Position numbers and translations under genes: made by a program | Assembly (NCBI GenBank): GCA_902782875.1 | Contig: CACZPE010000035.1 | Location: 1 to 7,360 of the forward strand | Source: an uncultured Ruminococcus sp. | GTDB taxonomy: Bacteria; Bacillota_A; Clostridia; Oscillospirales; Ruminococcaceae | DNA: 7,360 nucleotides | Direction of reading: 5' to 3' | Shown: positions 1 through 6,120 of the stretch, in pieces | How the letters are laid out: each line of letters opens with the position of its first letter | Position numbering within the stretch: position 1 is the stretch's first letter | Notes under the pieces: generated by a model | The model's input: the letters and a program-made list of their open reading frames with translations, nothing else | Databases searched by the model: none | What the model was told of the DNA's origin: nothing

Positions 1-67
1 CAGTTATCTCTCCGTACCATGACCTACTACCAGCAACATATTCAAATTTAGTGTAATCAACTTTCAT
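1..67 (-). CDS. Start of an unrecognised gene, cut by the left edge
   Basis: Only the first 22 codons and one base are present, so the product cannot be named. The peptide begins MKVDYTKFEYVAGSRSWYGE and has no signal peptide or membrane segment in the visible part. The start is well supported: a GGAGGAG ribosome binding site at 79-85 lies 11 bases upstream of the ATG, and a perfect sigma-A promoter sits at 109-137, giving a leader of about 35 bases. A hand count gives 24 G or C in 67 bases (about 36%). The codons (AAA, GTT, ACT, GGT, AGT) are more AT-ending than in the genes to the right. This may hint at a different origin, but the sample is very short. That a gene starts here is likely; its function is unknown. 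Confidence 0.72.
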   Translation of the reverse strand, partial: MKVDYTKFEYVAGSRSWYGEIT

Positions 68-108
68 GATAAAAGCCTCTCCTCCAAATCCCGATTATGT
101 TAGTAACA

Positions 109-137
109 ATTATAGCAAAACATCGCTGCATTGTCAA
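109..137 (-). promoter_or_regulatory. Perfect consensus sigma-A promoter for the left-edge gene
   Basis: Read on the minus strand, the -35 box TTGACA (132-137) and the -10 box TATAAT (109-114) are separated by exactly 17 bases. All 12 consensus positions match. Transcription should start near 101-103 and lead directly into the ribosome binding site and ATG at 67. Confidence 0.85.
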
Positions 138-144
138 TATAAAC

Positions 145-183
145 GCCATAGTACTTCTGACGATATATCAGAAATACTATGGC
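145..183 (-). terminator. 16-bp hairpin, probable terminator of the MATE gene
   Basis: The arms at 145-160 and 168-183 are complementary over 16 bases around a 7-base loop. The one imperfect position is a G-U pair in a minus-strand transcript but an A-C mismatch in a plus-strand transcript, so the structure fits minus-strand RNA best. It begins 41 bases after the MATE stop codon. The following tract (GTTTATATTG) is only moderately U-rich, so the terminator call is probable rather than certain. A protein-binding palindrome is the main alternative. Confidence 0.55.
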
Positions 184-224
184 TTAATTCTATATGGGTA
201 TCTGTCTTAAAACAGCCCCTGATA

Positions 225-1571
225 TCATTCAGCCTTGATTATGGCTTTATCGGCCCAGCGTCCGCTCTTGTAGCGGATAAGCCCTACACCTGCGGTTATC
301 AGCCATGTGCAGGCTGTGGTGAGCCATATCCCCCAGTAGGATATGAACGGTATCGCTGTGAGTATCAGCGAGAAGGATATGCGGCATATAACCTCGGTGA
401 GACCGTTGAGAAGGGCGTAGCCTGTGTCGCCCGAGCCGTTGAGAAAGCCCCTGACGGTATATATAAGCCCGAGTGACCAGTAGAAGCAGGCCGTTATTGT
501 CAGAGCTTTTCCTGCAAGTGCGGTAACGTCTGTATCTGTAACGAATATACCCGCGATATATCTGCCGCAGGTTATGAATACAGCCGCCAGTGCGAATGCA
601 GTTGCCATTGATATGAGTATGGTGGTATGCAGACCCTTTACGGCTCTTTCACGCTTGCCTGCGCCGATGTTTTGTCCTGCGAATGTGGAGATCGCCGCGC
701 TTATGGATGCAAAGGGCTGATGAACGAGCTGTTCTATACGCATGCCTATGGTATATGCAGACATAACAGTCTCTTTGAAGCCGTTGGTCACACGCTGCAG
801 AGCAGCCATAGACACGGATATCAGACTGAACTGAAGAGCTACGGGGATGCCTGTCTTTATGCATATCCATATCATATCGGCGCGTATTGCCCTGGGGGAC
901 CAGTCCACCTTTATCAGCCTGTCGCCGTGGAAGCACCAGAATATGCACAGAGTCGCCGAGAGCCCCTGGGCAGTCACTGTAGCCCATGCCGCGCCCGCAA
1001 CTCCGAGCCCGAACTTCACCACAAAGAGCAGATCGAGCATTACATTCAGGAAGGTCGATATGCAGAGGAATACAAGCGGAGTCTTTGAGTCGCCGAGCGC
1101 ACGCATGACGGCATTTATCCAGTTGTAGGCGGCGACACATACCGTACCGCCGCAGGCGATGCGCATATATGTTGCCGCAGTATCCATCAGGGTATCGGGC
1201 ACATCGAGCAGCCCCAGCAGCGGCACGGTGAGTACTACCGACAAAAGGCTCGTCAGCACTCCGACGCACATCGTTACCAGCGCAGAGCATATTATCGCGC
1301 TGTTGAGACGGCTTTTGTTGTCCGCTCCGAAGTACTGTGCCACTATTATTCCCGCACCTGTGGAAAGTCCCATGCACAGTGTGAAGAAAAGAAATGTGAG
1401 CGAACCTGTGGAGCCGACTGCGGCAAGCGCATCAGCACCGAGAAATCTGCCGACGATGGCGGTGTCTGCGAAGTTATATGTCTGCTGCAGAAGATTTCCT
1501 CCGAGCAGAGGAAGAGCAAAGCTGATTATATGTCCTGCTTCGCTGCCTGTAGTCATATTTTGTCTGGCCAT
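225..1571 (-). CDS. MATE family efflux transporter
   Basis: A 448-residue integral membrane protein of the multidrug and toxin extrusion (MATE) family, typically Na+- or H+-driven export of cationic drugs, dyes or metabolites across the cytoplasmic membrane. The length is normal for a full 12-helix transporter. The first half shows the family hallmark around residues 21-57 (PLLGGNLLQQTYNFADTAIV, then GRFLGADALAAVGSTGSL). The first-half element NAVMRALGDSKTP lies at 153-165. The second half has FAGQNIGAGKRERA at about 297-310, echoing the AQYFGADNKSR element at 78-88, as expected from the family's internal duplication. An AAGGAG ribosome binding site (1581-1586) lies 9 bases before the ATG. 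The gene is transcribed alone from a strong promoter overlapped by a palindrome. The substrate cannot be told from sequence. Confidence 0.93.
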   Translation of the reverse strand: MARQNMTTGSEAGHIISFALPLLGGNLLQQTYNFADTAIVGRFLGADALAAVGSTGSLTFLFFTLCMGLSTGAGIIVAQYFGADNKSRLNSAIICSALVTMCVGVLTSLLSVVLTVPLLGLLDVPDTLMDTAATYMRIACGGTVCVAAYNWINAVMRALGDSKTPLVFLCISTFLNVMLDLLFVVKFGLGVAGAAWATVTAQGLSATLCIFWCFHGDRLIKVDWSPRAIRADMIWICIKTGIPVALQFSLISVSMAALQRVTNGFKETVMSAYTIGMRIEQLVHQPFASISAAISTFAGQNIGAGKRERAVKGLHTTILISMATAFALAAVFITCGRYIAGIFVTDTDVTALAGKALTITACFYWSLGLIYTVRGFLNGSGDTGYALLNGLTEVICRISFSLILTAIPFISYWGIWLTTACTWLITAGVGLIRYKSGRWADKAIIKAE

Positions 1572-1618
1572 TCCGTGTATCTCCTTAAAGCCTGTTATCT
1601 GTTTTTTTATTTCAACTG

Positions 1619-1647
1619 ATTATATCATATTGAAACTGTGATTTCAA
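1619..1647 (-). promoter_or_regulatory. Promoter of the MATE gene
   Basis: On the minus strand a -35 box TTGAAA (1642-1647) and a perfect -10 box TATAAT (1619-1624) are 17 bases apart. The predicted transcription start near 1612 gives a leader of about 40 bases that contains the ribosome binding site of the MATE gene. Confidence 0.75.
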
Positions 1648-1650
1648 TAT
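1627..1650. promoter_or_regulatory. Palindromic candidate operator over the MATE promoter
   Basis: A perfect inverted repeat, ATATTGAAA-N6-TTTCAATAT, occupies 1627-1650. It covers the -35 box and most of the spacer of the MATE promoter, so a bound dimer would block RNA polymerase. The size and symmetry suit a MarR- or TetR-type repressor. A third TTTCAA copy lies at 1610-1615, near the predicted transcription start. No regulator gene adjoins it within the window, so the cognate protein is unknown. Confidence 0.55.
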
Positions 1651-1736
1651 AATGTTTATACAATGATATAAAACAAACAGAACTGTATAGGATATATCAT
1701 CATTGACGCAAAATTCATATATAAAGGAATTTCTTC

Positions 1737-1765
1737 TTGATTAAATGACATATATCTGTTATAAT
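1737..1765 (+). promoter_or_regulatory. Promoter of the Nudix-esterase-radA-GNAT operon
   Basis: A -35 box TTGATT (1737-1742, four of six consensus bases) and a perfect -10 box TATAAT (1760-1765) are 17 bases apart. Transcription should start near 1772, leaving a leader of about 63 bases before the Nudix ATG. It is the only good promoter seen ahead of five closely spaced genes. Confidence 0.7.
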
Positions 1766-1834
1766 AAGTTCAGATGTGTGCCGTCCGGTGTATGCCGTAC
1801 GCACAGAACAACACGTCAGCGGGGAGGGACGGAT

Positions 1835-2395
1835 ATGGAATATCTTGATATAGTCGATGAAAACGGTGAGCCTACAGGCAGAACGGTCCTGCGTGAGGAG
1901 GCTCACAGAAACGGTATAATGCACCGCACCTCTCATGTGTGGGTGATACGCACAGAAGGCGGCGTCACCGAGGTGCTGCTGCAGAAAAGAAGCATGGACA
2001 AGGAATCCTTCCCCGGGATGTACGATACATCCTCCGCAGGGCATATCCCCGCAGGCGAAGACCCTCTTGCTTCAGCTCTGAGGGAACTGGAGGAGGAGCT
2101 GGGTATATGTGCATGTGAAGAACAGCTGAGATATATCGGCTCTTTTCATATCAGCTATGAAAAGATGTTTCACGGCAGGATGTTCAGGGATAACGAGATA
2201 ACGGGAGTATATGTATACAGCGGGCCTGTAGATACAGACAAGCTCGTTCTGCAGCCCTCTGAGGTCGATGAAGTGAGATGGTTCGCTCTGGAGGACGTAT
2301 GGGATGAGATACAGCACAGCAGGGACAGATTCTGTGTGCCTGCCGAGGGTCTTGATCTCCTCAGGAAATATATCAAAAAGGCTATGACATCATGA
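1835..2395 (+). CDS. Nudix hydrolase, YfcD/Idi-like subfamily
   Basis: A 186-residue soluble cytoplasmic protein with a complete Nudix box at residues 69-91. It matches G-x5-E-x7-REUxEExGU exactly and should bind Mg2+ and hydrolyse a nucleoside- or other X-linked diphosphate. The N-terminus (DIVDENGEPTGRTVLREEAH) and the HRTSHVWV segment at about 30-37 are typical of the branch related to type I isopentenyl-diphosphate isomerase. The stretch before the box (YDTSSAGH) lacks the catalytic cysteine of true isomerases, so hydrolase is the safer call. Start choice: the ATG at 1835 follows a GGGGAGGGA site (1821-1829). An in-frame ATG at 1745 lies between the -35 and -10 boxes and is rejected. The gene is first in its operon, 14 bases before the esterase start. 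The substrate is unknown. Confidence 0.9.
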   Translation: MEYLDIVDENGEPTGRTVLREEAHRNGIMHRTSHVWVIRTEGGVTEVLLQKRSMDKESFPGMYDTSSAGHIPAGEDPLASALRELEEELGICACEEQLRYIGSFHISYEKMFHGRMFRDNEITGVYVYSGPVDTDKLVLQPSEVDEVRWFALEDVWDEIQHSRDRFCVPAEGLDLLRKYIKKAMTS

Positions 2396-2409
2396 AAGGG
2401 AGAAGTGCT

Positions 2410-3387
2410 ATGACATACGAAAAAGAAACACTGGGCAAGCTTCTGAGCGATGAAAGGATCGCGCCTGTGGCTGCCGATGCGATAAGAAACCGCGATCTCA
2501 GGGACGAGCCCGTCTGGAATATGACGCTCGGTACTATAAGCAAGGAAAGATTCTTTACAGGTCAGATACATAAGGGGATAGACCGCCTTTACCGTGCGGC
2601 TGATACGGGTGAGTGGTATTATCCGCTTTACAATGAAAAGGAATGCAGCGAGGATCATGCCCGCGACGGCGTAAGCGTTGTATGGCTGCCGTCTGATGAA
2701 GCAGGTGCCGACGACAGGCCGTTCATACTCATAATACCCGGCGGCGGCTTTGTCAATGTGTGGAATCTCACCGAGGGCTGGCCTGTTGCGGAGAAGTTCA
2801 ACAGGCTCGGGTATCATGTGTTCGTGCTGACCTATCAGGTTGACGGGGACAGGCTCTTTGAAAAGAATATGCAGGATATTTCACGCGCTCTTGTATTTAT
2901 AAAGAATAACGAGAAACGCTTTCATCTTGACGGCGACAGATATATAACCTGCGGATTTTCCGCGGGCGGATATCTTCTGTGTCTGTGGAATACAGAAAAG
3001 GGATATCTGTGCTATGACCTTCCGAAACCGCAGGCTTCGTTCCCGGTATATCCCGTAACAGGACTGTGTGTCGAAGACCCCGGGGATCCCGAGGAGAGGG
3101 AGAATATCAGGTATATGTGCGGCTGTGAAATGGAGGAGGCCCTGGGCTCAGCGTATGAAACGACACAGCACGCAGAGCACTTCCCGCCGTGTGCATTCTT
3201 CCTTGCGGCGGATGATGAACTGGTAAGCCCCGATAATTCAAAGGATCTGGCGGCAGCACTCGAAAAGCACGGGATACCGTGCAGGCTGGAGATAGCCCCC
3301 GCAGGCGGTCACGGCTTTGCCGACGGTACAGGCACGGATATGGCCGGCTGGACGGAGAGAGCGGTAAAATGGTATGAGTCGCTGTGA
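2410..3387 (+). CDS. Alpha/beta hydrolase, BD-FAE/acetyl-esterase type
   Basis: A 325-residue serine hydrolase that probably cleaves carboxyl esters, perhaps acetyl or feruloyl groups from plant polysaccharide fragments. The nucleophile elbow is G182-F-S184-A-G186. The oxyanion-hole segment is P110-GGG-F, in place of the HGGG of hormone-sensitive-lipase relatives. An Asp at 268 or 269 (AADDELVSP) and His301 (GGHGF) complete a likely triad. The segment EGWPVAEKFNRLGYHVFVLTY at about 122-142 is typical of this family. No signal peptide is visible, so it should act in the cytoplasm on imported material. Start choice: ATG 2410 has GGGAGA at 2398-2403. An alternative ATG at 2392 would overlap the Nudix stop and add six residues, but its ribosome binding site is weaker. 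Confidence 0.85.
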   Translation: MTYEKETLGKLLSDERIAPVAADAIRNRDLRDEPVWNMTLGTISKERFFTGQIHKGIDRLYRAADTGEWYYPLYNEKECSEDHARDGVSVVWLPSDEAGADDRPFILIIPGGGFVNVWNLTEGWPVAEKFNRLGYHVFVLTYQVDGDRLFEKNMQDISRALVFIKNNEKRFHLDGDRYITCGFSAGGYLLCLWNTEKGYLCYDLPKPQASFPVYPVTGLCVEDPGDPEERENIRYMCGCEMEEALGSAYETTQHAEHFPPCAFFLAADDELVSPDNSKDLAAALEKHGIPCRLEIAPAGGHGFADGTGTDMAGWTERAVKWYESL

Positions 3388-3417
3388 CTGCAGCACATAC
3401 TATAACTGAGGTGGAAA

Positions 3418-4803
3418 ATGCCAAAGCTTAAAACGATATATGTATGCTCCGAATGCGGGGCGCAGTACTCAAAATGGAACGGAAAATGCCCCTCCTGCGG
3501 TGAATGGAACACTATGGAGGAGGACGTGGTGGATGTTGCCCCGAAGTCTGCGAAGACATCAGCGCGTGTCCCCGTGAAGGACATACCTGTAAAAAAGATA
3601 GCAGACGTGGGCACTGATGACGAGGTGCGCTGGTCTACAGGCTGCACGGAGCTGGACCGTGTGCTCGGGGGAGGCCTTGTCAAGGGCTCGCTCGTGCTGT
3701 TAGGCGGTGAGCCCGGTATAGGCAAATCAACCCTGCTGCTGCAGATATGCACATACTTCGGCAGGGAGCATTCGGTGCTCTATGTTTCGGGTGAGGAGAG
3801 CGCACGTCAGGTAAAGCTGCGTGCGGACAGGCTCGGGGTACACAGCGATGAGCTGTATCTGCTGAGCATCACCGATGCTGATCAGGTGTGTGACGCAGTG
3901 CGTGAGCATAAGCCCGATATAGTTATAATAGACTCGATACAGACGATGAATATGCGTGAGATCAGCTCAAGCCCGGGAAGTATAACCCAGGTAAGGGAAT
4001 GCACCAATCTTTTCATGCATCTTGCAAAGGATCTGGAGATACCCGTGTTCCTTGTGGGCCATGTCAACAAGGACGGCGCTATAGCAGGCCCCAAGGTCAT
4101 GGAGCATATCGTTGATACCGTGCTTTTCTTTGAGGGCGAACGCAACCAGTCCTACAGACTGCTGCGCGCAGTAAAGAACCGCTACGGCTCCACAAACGAG
4201 ATAGGCGTGTTTGATATGAGCGACACAGGCCTCAGGGAAGTGCCGAATCCCTCTGAGATGTTCCTGTCGGGCAGACCCGTGGGCGTATCGGGCTGCGCGG
4301 TAGGCTGCGTGATGGAGGGCAGCAGGCCGATACTTGCCGAGGTGCAGGCTCTTGTGACAAAATCGAGCTACGCATCGCCGAGACGCACATCAACAGGATT
4401 TGATTTCTCAAGGCTTGCGATAATAATCGCAACTCTCGAAAAACGCGCAGGCCTTTTCTATGGTACACTTGATATATATGTGAATGTGGTGGGCGGATTC
4501 AGGCTCGATGAACCTGCGGCCGACCTGCCTGTGGCACTGGCGCTTTACAGCTCTCTGCTGGATATGCCCATAGACGAGAAGATAGCCGCATTCGGCGAGA
4601 TAGGTCTCGGCGGCGAGGTGAGAAATATATCCAATATCGCCAACCGCATAAACGAAGCGGCAAGGCTGGGCTTTACGACAGTTATCGTCCCCAGGACCTC
4701 GCTGCGCTCTGTAGATCCCAGATCCTTCGGCATAACAGTAGTAGGGGTATCGGGAGTACGACAGGCGTTTGAGTTTCTGAAAAAACAAAGCGGCAGAGAA
4801 TAG
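3418..4803 (+). CDS. radA: DNA repair protein RadA (Sms)
   Basis: A 461-residue full-length RadA, the bacterial RecA-like ATPase that processes recombination intermediates and drives branch migration with RecA. The domains appear in the expected order: an N-terminal zinc finger with C10, C13, C24 and C27; Walker A GEPGIGKST at about 97-105; Walker B ending VIIDS near D172; the RadA signature KNRYG at 253-257 (often KNRFG in relatives); and a C-terminal Lon-protease-like domain containing VVGGFRLDEPAADLPVALAL, which is non-proteolytic in this family. The start has AGGTGG just upstream (3411-3416), spaced like the next gene's site. It lies 30 bases after the esterase and 10 bases before the GNAT gene. 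The usual Firmicutes partners disA and clpC are absent here. Confidence 0.98.
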   Translation: MPKLKTIYVCSECGAQYSKWNGKCPSCGEWNTMEEDVVDVAPKSAKTSARVPVKDIPVKKIADVGTDDEVRWSTGCTELDRVLGGGLVKGSLVLLGGEPGIGKSTLLLQICTYFGREHSVLYVSGEESARQVKLRADRLGVHSDELYLLSITDADQVCDAVREHKPDIVIIDSIQTMNMREISSSPGSITQVRECTNLFMHLAKDLEIPVFLVGHVNKDGAIAGPKVMEHIVDTVLFFEGERNQSYRLLRAVKNRYGSTNEIGVFDMSDTGLREVPNPSEMFLSGRPVGVSGCAVGCVMEGSRPILAEVQALVTKSSYASPRRTSTGFDFSRLAIIIATLEKRAGLFYGTLDIYVNVVGGFRLDEPAADLPVALALYSSLLDMPIDEKIAAFGEIGLGGEVRNISNIANRINEAARLGFTTVIVPRTSLRSVDPRSFGITVVGVSGVRQAFEFLKKQSGRE

Positions 4804-4813
4804 GGTGGAGAAT

Positions 4814-5293
4814 ATGATAAGATATCTCAGTGCGGCTGATGACAGGATGGAACTCAGCCGTATATACGAGCAAAGCTGGAAATATGCCTACAAAGGGCTT
4901 ATACCCGATGATTATCTTGAAAGCATACCCGAGGGAAAATGGGCATCCACTCCCGACAGGGCGGGTATGTATACTCTTGTGACCGAAGAAAACGGACTGG
5001 TGGGTACTTCCTCATTCTGCCGTTCGCGCTGGAAGAATCATCCCGATGACGGTGAGATAGTGTCGATATATTTTCTGCCGGAGTATATAGGCAGAGGATA
5101 CGGCAGCGAGCTTTTCACAGCTGCAGAAAAGGAACTGCACGATCTGGGATTTGAGCATATCCTGTTGTGGGTGCTCGAAGACAACACAAGAGCGAGAAAA
5201 TTCTATGAAAGACACGGCTATGCCGCAACGGGCGAGGTGCTCGATGACAATATCGGCGGTAAGGATATCAGGGAGATAATGTACCGCAAATAA
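4814..5293 (+). CDS. GNAT family N-acetyltransferase
   Basis: A 159-residue single-domain acetyltransferase of the GNAT fold, which transfers acetyl from acetyl-CoA to an amine on a small molecule or protein. The acetyl-CoA loop is at residues 86-100 (YFLPEYIGRGYGSEL). Its first motif position is Ile92 rather than the usual Gln or Arg, but the G-x-G that contacts pyrophosphate is intact. The C-terminal signature LWVLEDNTRARKFYERHGY (118-136) is classic for the family. Start choice: ATG 4814 follows GGGTGG (4803-4808) with about 5 bases spacing, like radA. A GTG at 4805 would add three residues and has a poorer site. Substrate is unknown. Position directly behind radA suggests co-transcription, not necessarily shared function. 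Confidence 0.9.
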   Translation: MIRYLSAADDRMELSRIYEQSWKYAYKGLIPDDYLESIPEGKWASTPDRAGMYTLVTEENGLVGTSSFCRSRWKNHPDDGEIVSIYFLPEYIGRGYGSELFTAAEKELHDLGFEHILLWVLEDNTRARKFYERHGYAATGEVLDDNIGGKDIREIMYRK

Positions 5294-5306
5294 ACGGAGG
5301 GATGGT

Positions 5307-5969
5307 ATGATATACCGGTCTTCAGACTTTATCATCGCGCCGGGCGAGATGGAGCATCTGCTTGAGCCGTTTACACTGTTTGTAAACAACGCTCATGTGC
5401 CTGCGGATTATCACCATACCCCGACGGATGAATTTATAAACAGCTACGGCAGACTGTACGAAAAGCTGTGCCGCGGCGATAAGCCTGATCACAGGGCGGA
5501 TCATGAGCTGCTCGGCCACTATGCTGTGACAACGGATATCTCTTCGGTGAACTTCGGGGACGAACATATCTACGAGGGGAAAAGATACAAGCTCTGCAAG
5601 GGCTCGGACAGAGGTTATGCGCCATATCTTGCGCCCTTCGCACTGACGGTATATTCCGAAAACGGCAGGCTGTCCGTTAGCACAAGGGGCTCATATATGG
5701 TCGGATACACCGAGATAGCCGGGTATCAGATGGTGTTCCCGAAGCTTTCGGCGGCAGAAGCGGCGATACACGGCATCGGGAGCGAGCAGGAATGGGACTC
5801 GTATAATGACTATATGCTCTTCAGGAAAGCTGTCATGGACATTACTTCTGCTTTGGTCTTTGAAAAGGACGGCGTGGTGAAGAAAACATCGGTAAGGATA
5901 AGCGATAAGGCCAAAGAGGCAGTGAGAGCGTTTCACTTTGTTGACAGATACGGTCTGACAGTGATATGA
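5307..5969 (+). CDS. Unrecognised soluble protein, 220 residues
   Basis: I do not recognise this protein. It has no signal peptide, membrane segment or zinc-finger cysteine pair, so it is probably cytoplasmic. The N-terminal half is rich in histidine and acidic residues (H30, H36, H37, H62, H66, H71 and H87, with DHRADHELLGH at 61-71), which could bind metal, though no known motif is completed. The middle (GYAPYLAPFALTVYSENGRLSV, about 103-124) looks like beta structure. The C-terminal third is more charged and helical. Translation is clearly intended: GGAGG at 5296-5300 lies 6 bases before the ATG, and the gene follows the GNAT stop by 13 bases as the last member of the operon. Coding base composition matches its neighbours. 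Confidence 0.85.
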   Translation: MIYRSSDFIIAPGEMEHLLEPFTLFVNNAHVPADYHHTPTDEFINSYGRLYEKLCRGDKPDHRADHELLGHYAVTTDISSVNFGDEHIYEGKRYKLCKGSDRGYAPYLAPFALTVYSENGRLSVSTRGSYMVGYTEIAGYQMVFPKLSAAEAAIHGIGSEQEWDSYNDYMLFRKAVMDITSALVFEKDGVVKKTSVRISDKAKEAVRAFHFVDRYGLTVI

Positions 5970-5990
5970 CATTTGTTTGTGGATTATCAT

Positions 5991-6022
5991 CAGCCGATAT
6001 GCAGGCTGCCGATATTTTATTG
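5991..6022 (+). terminator. Weak hairpin, possible operon terminator
   Basis: CAGCC (5991-5995) pairs with GGCTG (6004-6008) around an 8-base loop, followed by CCGATATTTTATT. The stem is short and the U-run is interrupted, so this is a tentative terminator. Its place between the end of the five-gene operon and the next promoter supports it. The octamer GCCGATAT occurs twice here (5993 and 6008). Confidence 0.35.
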
Positions 6023-6035
6023 TATATGTGATGTA

Positions 6036-6064
6036 TTGACAGTTAACGGGTGTTATGGTATCAT
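6036..6064 (+). promoter_or_regulatory. Promoter of the TetR unit
   Basis: A perfect -35 box TTGACA (6036-6041) and a -10 box TATCAT (6059-6064, five of six) are 17 bases apart. Transcription should start near 6071, about 50 bases before the TetR ATG. The promoter is interleaved with two candidate operators. Confidence 0.8.
6043..6056. promoter_or_regulatory. Second, degenerate operator in the promoter spacer
   Basis: TTAACG-GG-TGTTAT matches the primary operator in its left arm exactly and in four of six bases of its right arm. It lies between the -35 and -10 boxes, 26 bases (about 2.5 helical turns) upstream of the primary site, so two dimers would sit on opposite or offset faces. It could be a lower-affinity second site. 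Confidence 0.45.
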
Positions 6065-6068
6065 ATTC

Positions 6069-6082
6069 TTAACGCTCGTTAA
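6069..6082. promoter_or_regulatory. Primary TetR-type operator at the transcription start
   Basis: A perfect inverted repeat, TTAACG-CT-CGTTAA, spans the predicted transcription start of the TetR gene. A short, tight palindrome just upstream of a tetR-family gene is the usual autoregulatory operator. Binding here would block initiation. Confidence 0.65.
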
Positions 6083-6120
6083 CTTAAAGTATGATGCAGG
6101 GATTTTGGGGAGATGATGAT

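Noticed and set aside
66..1641. Several plus-strand open frames and a 242-codon minus-strand frame across the MATE gene
   Set aside because: They lie opposite or out of frame with a clear MATE transporter, have no ribosome binding sites, and their translations look like shadow sequence.
1651..1675. TTTATA-N6-TATAAA inverted repeat between the divergent promoters
   Set aside because: Arms made only of A and T in an AT-rich region are expected by chance, and it does not overlap either promoter.
1745..1834. In-frame upstream start that would lengthen the Nudix protein by 30 residues
   Set aside because: It falls between the -35 and -10 boxes of the promoter, has no ribosome binding site, and the added residues are not Nudix-like. 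ATG 1835 has a strong site and begins at the conserved N-terminus.
5302..5310. ATG-GTA-TGA mini frame overlapping the start of the 220-residue protein
   Set aside because: Two codons only, and most likely a by-product of the sequence between the ribosome binding site and the true ATG.
6091..6120. Upstream in-frame starts for the TetR gene
   Set aside because: No ribosome binding site precedes them, and the extra residues are not part of the TetR fold. The GGGGAG at 6107-6112 points to ATG 6121.
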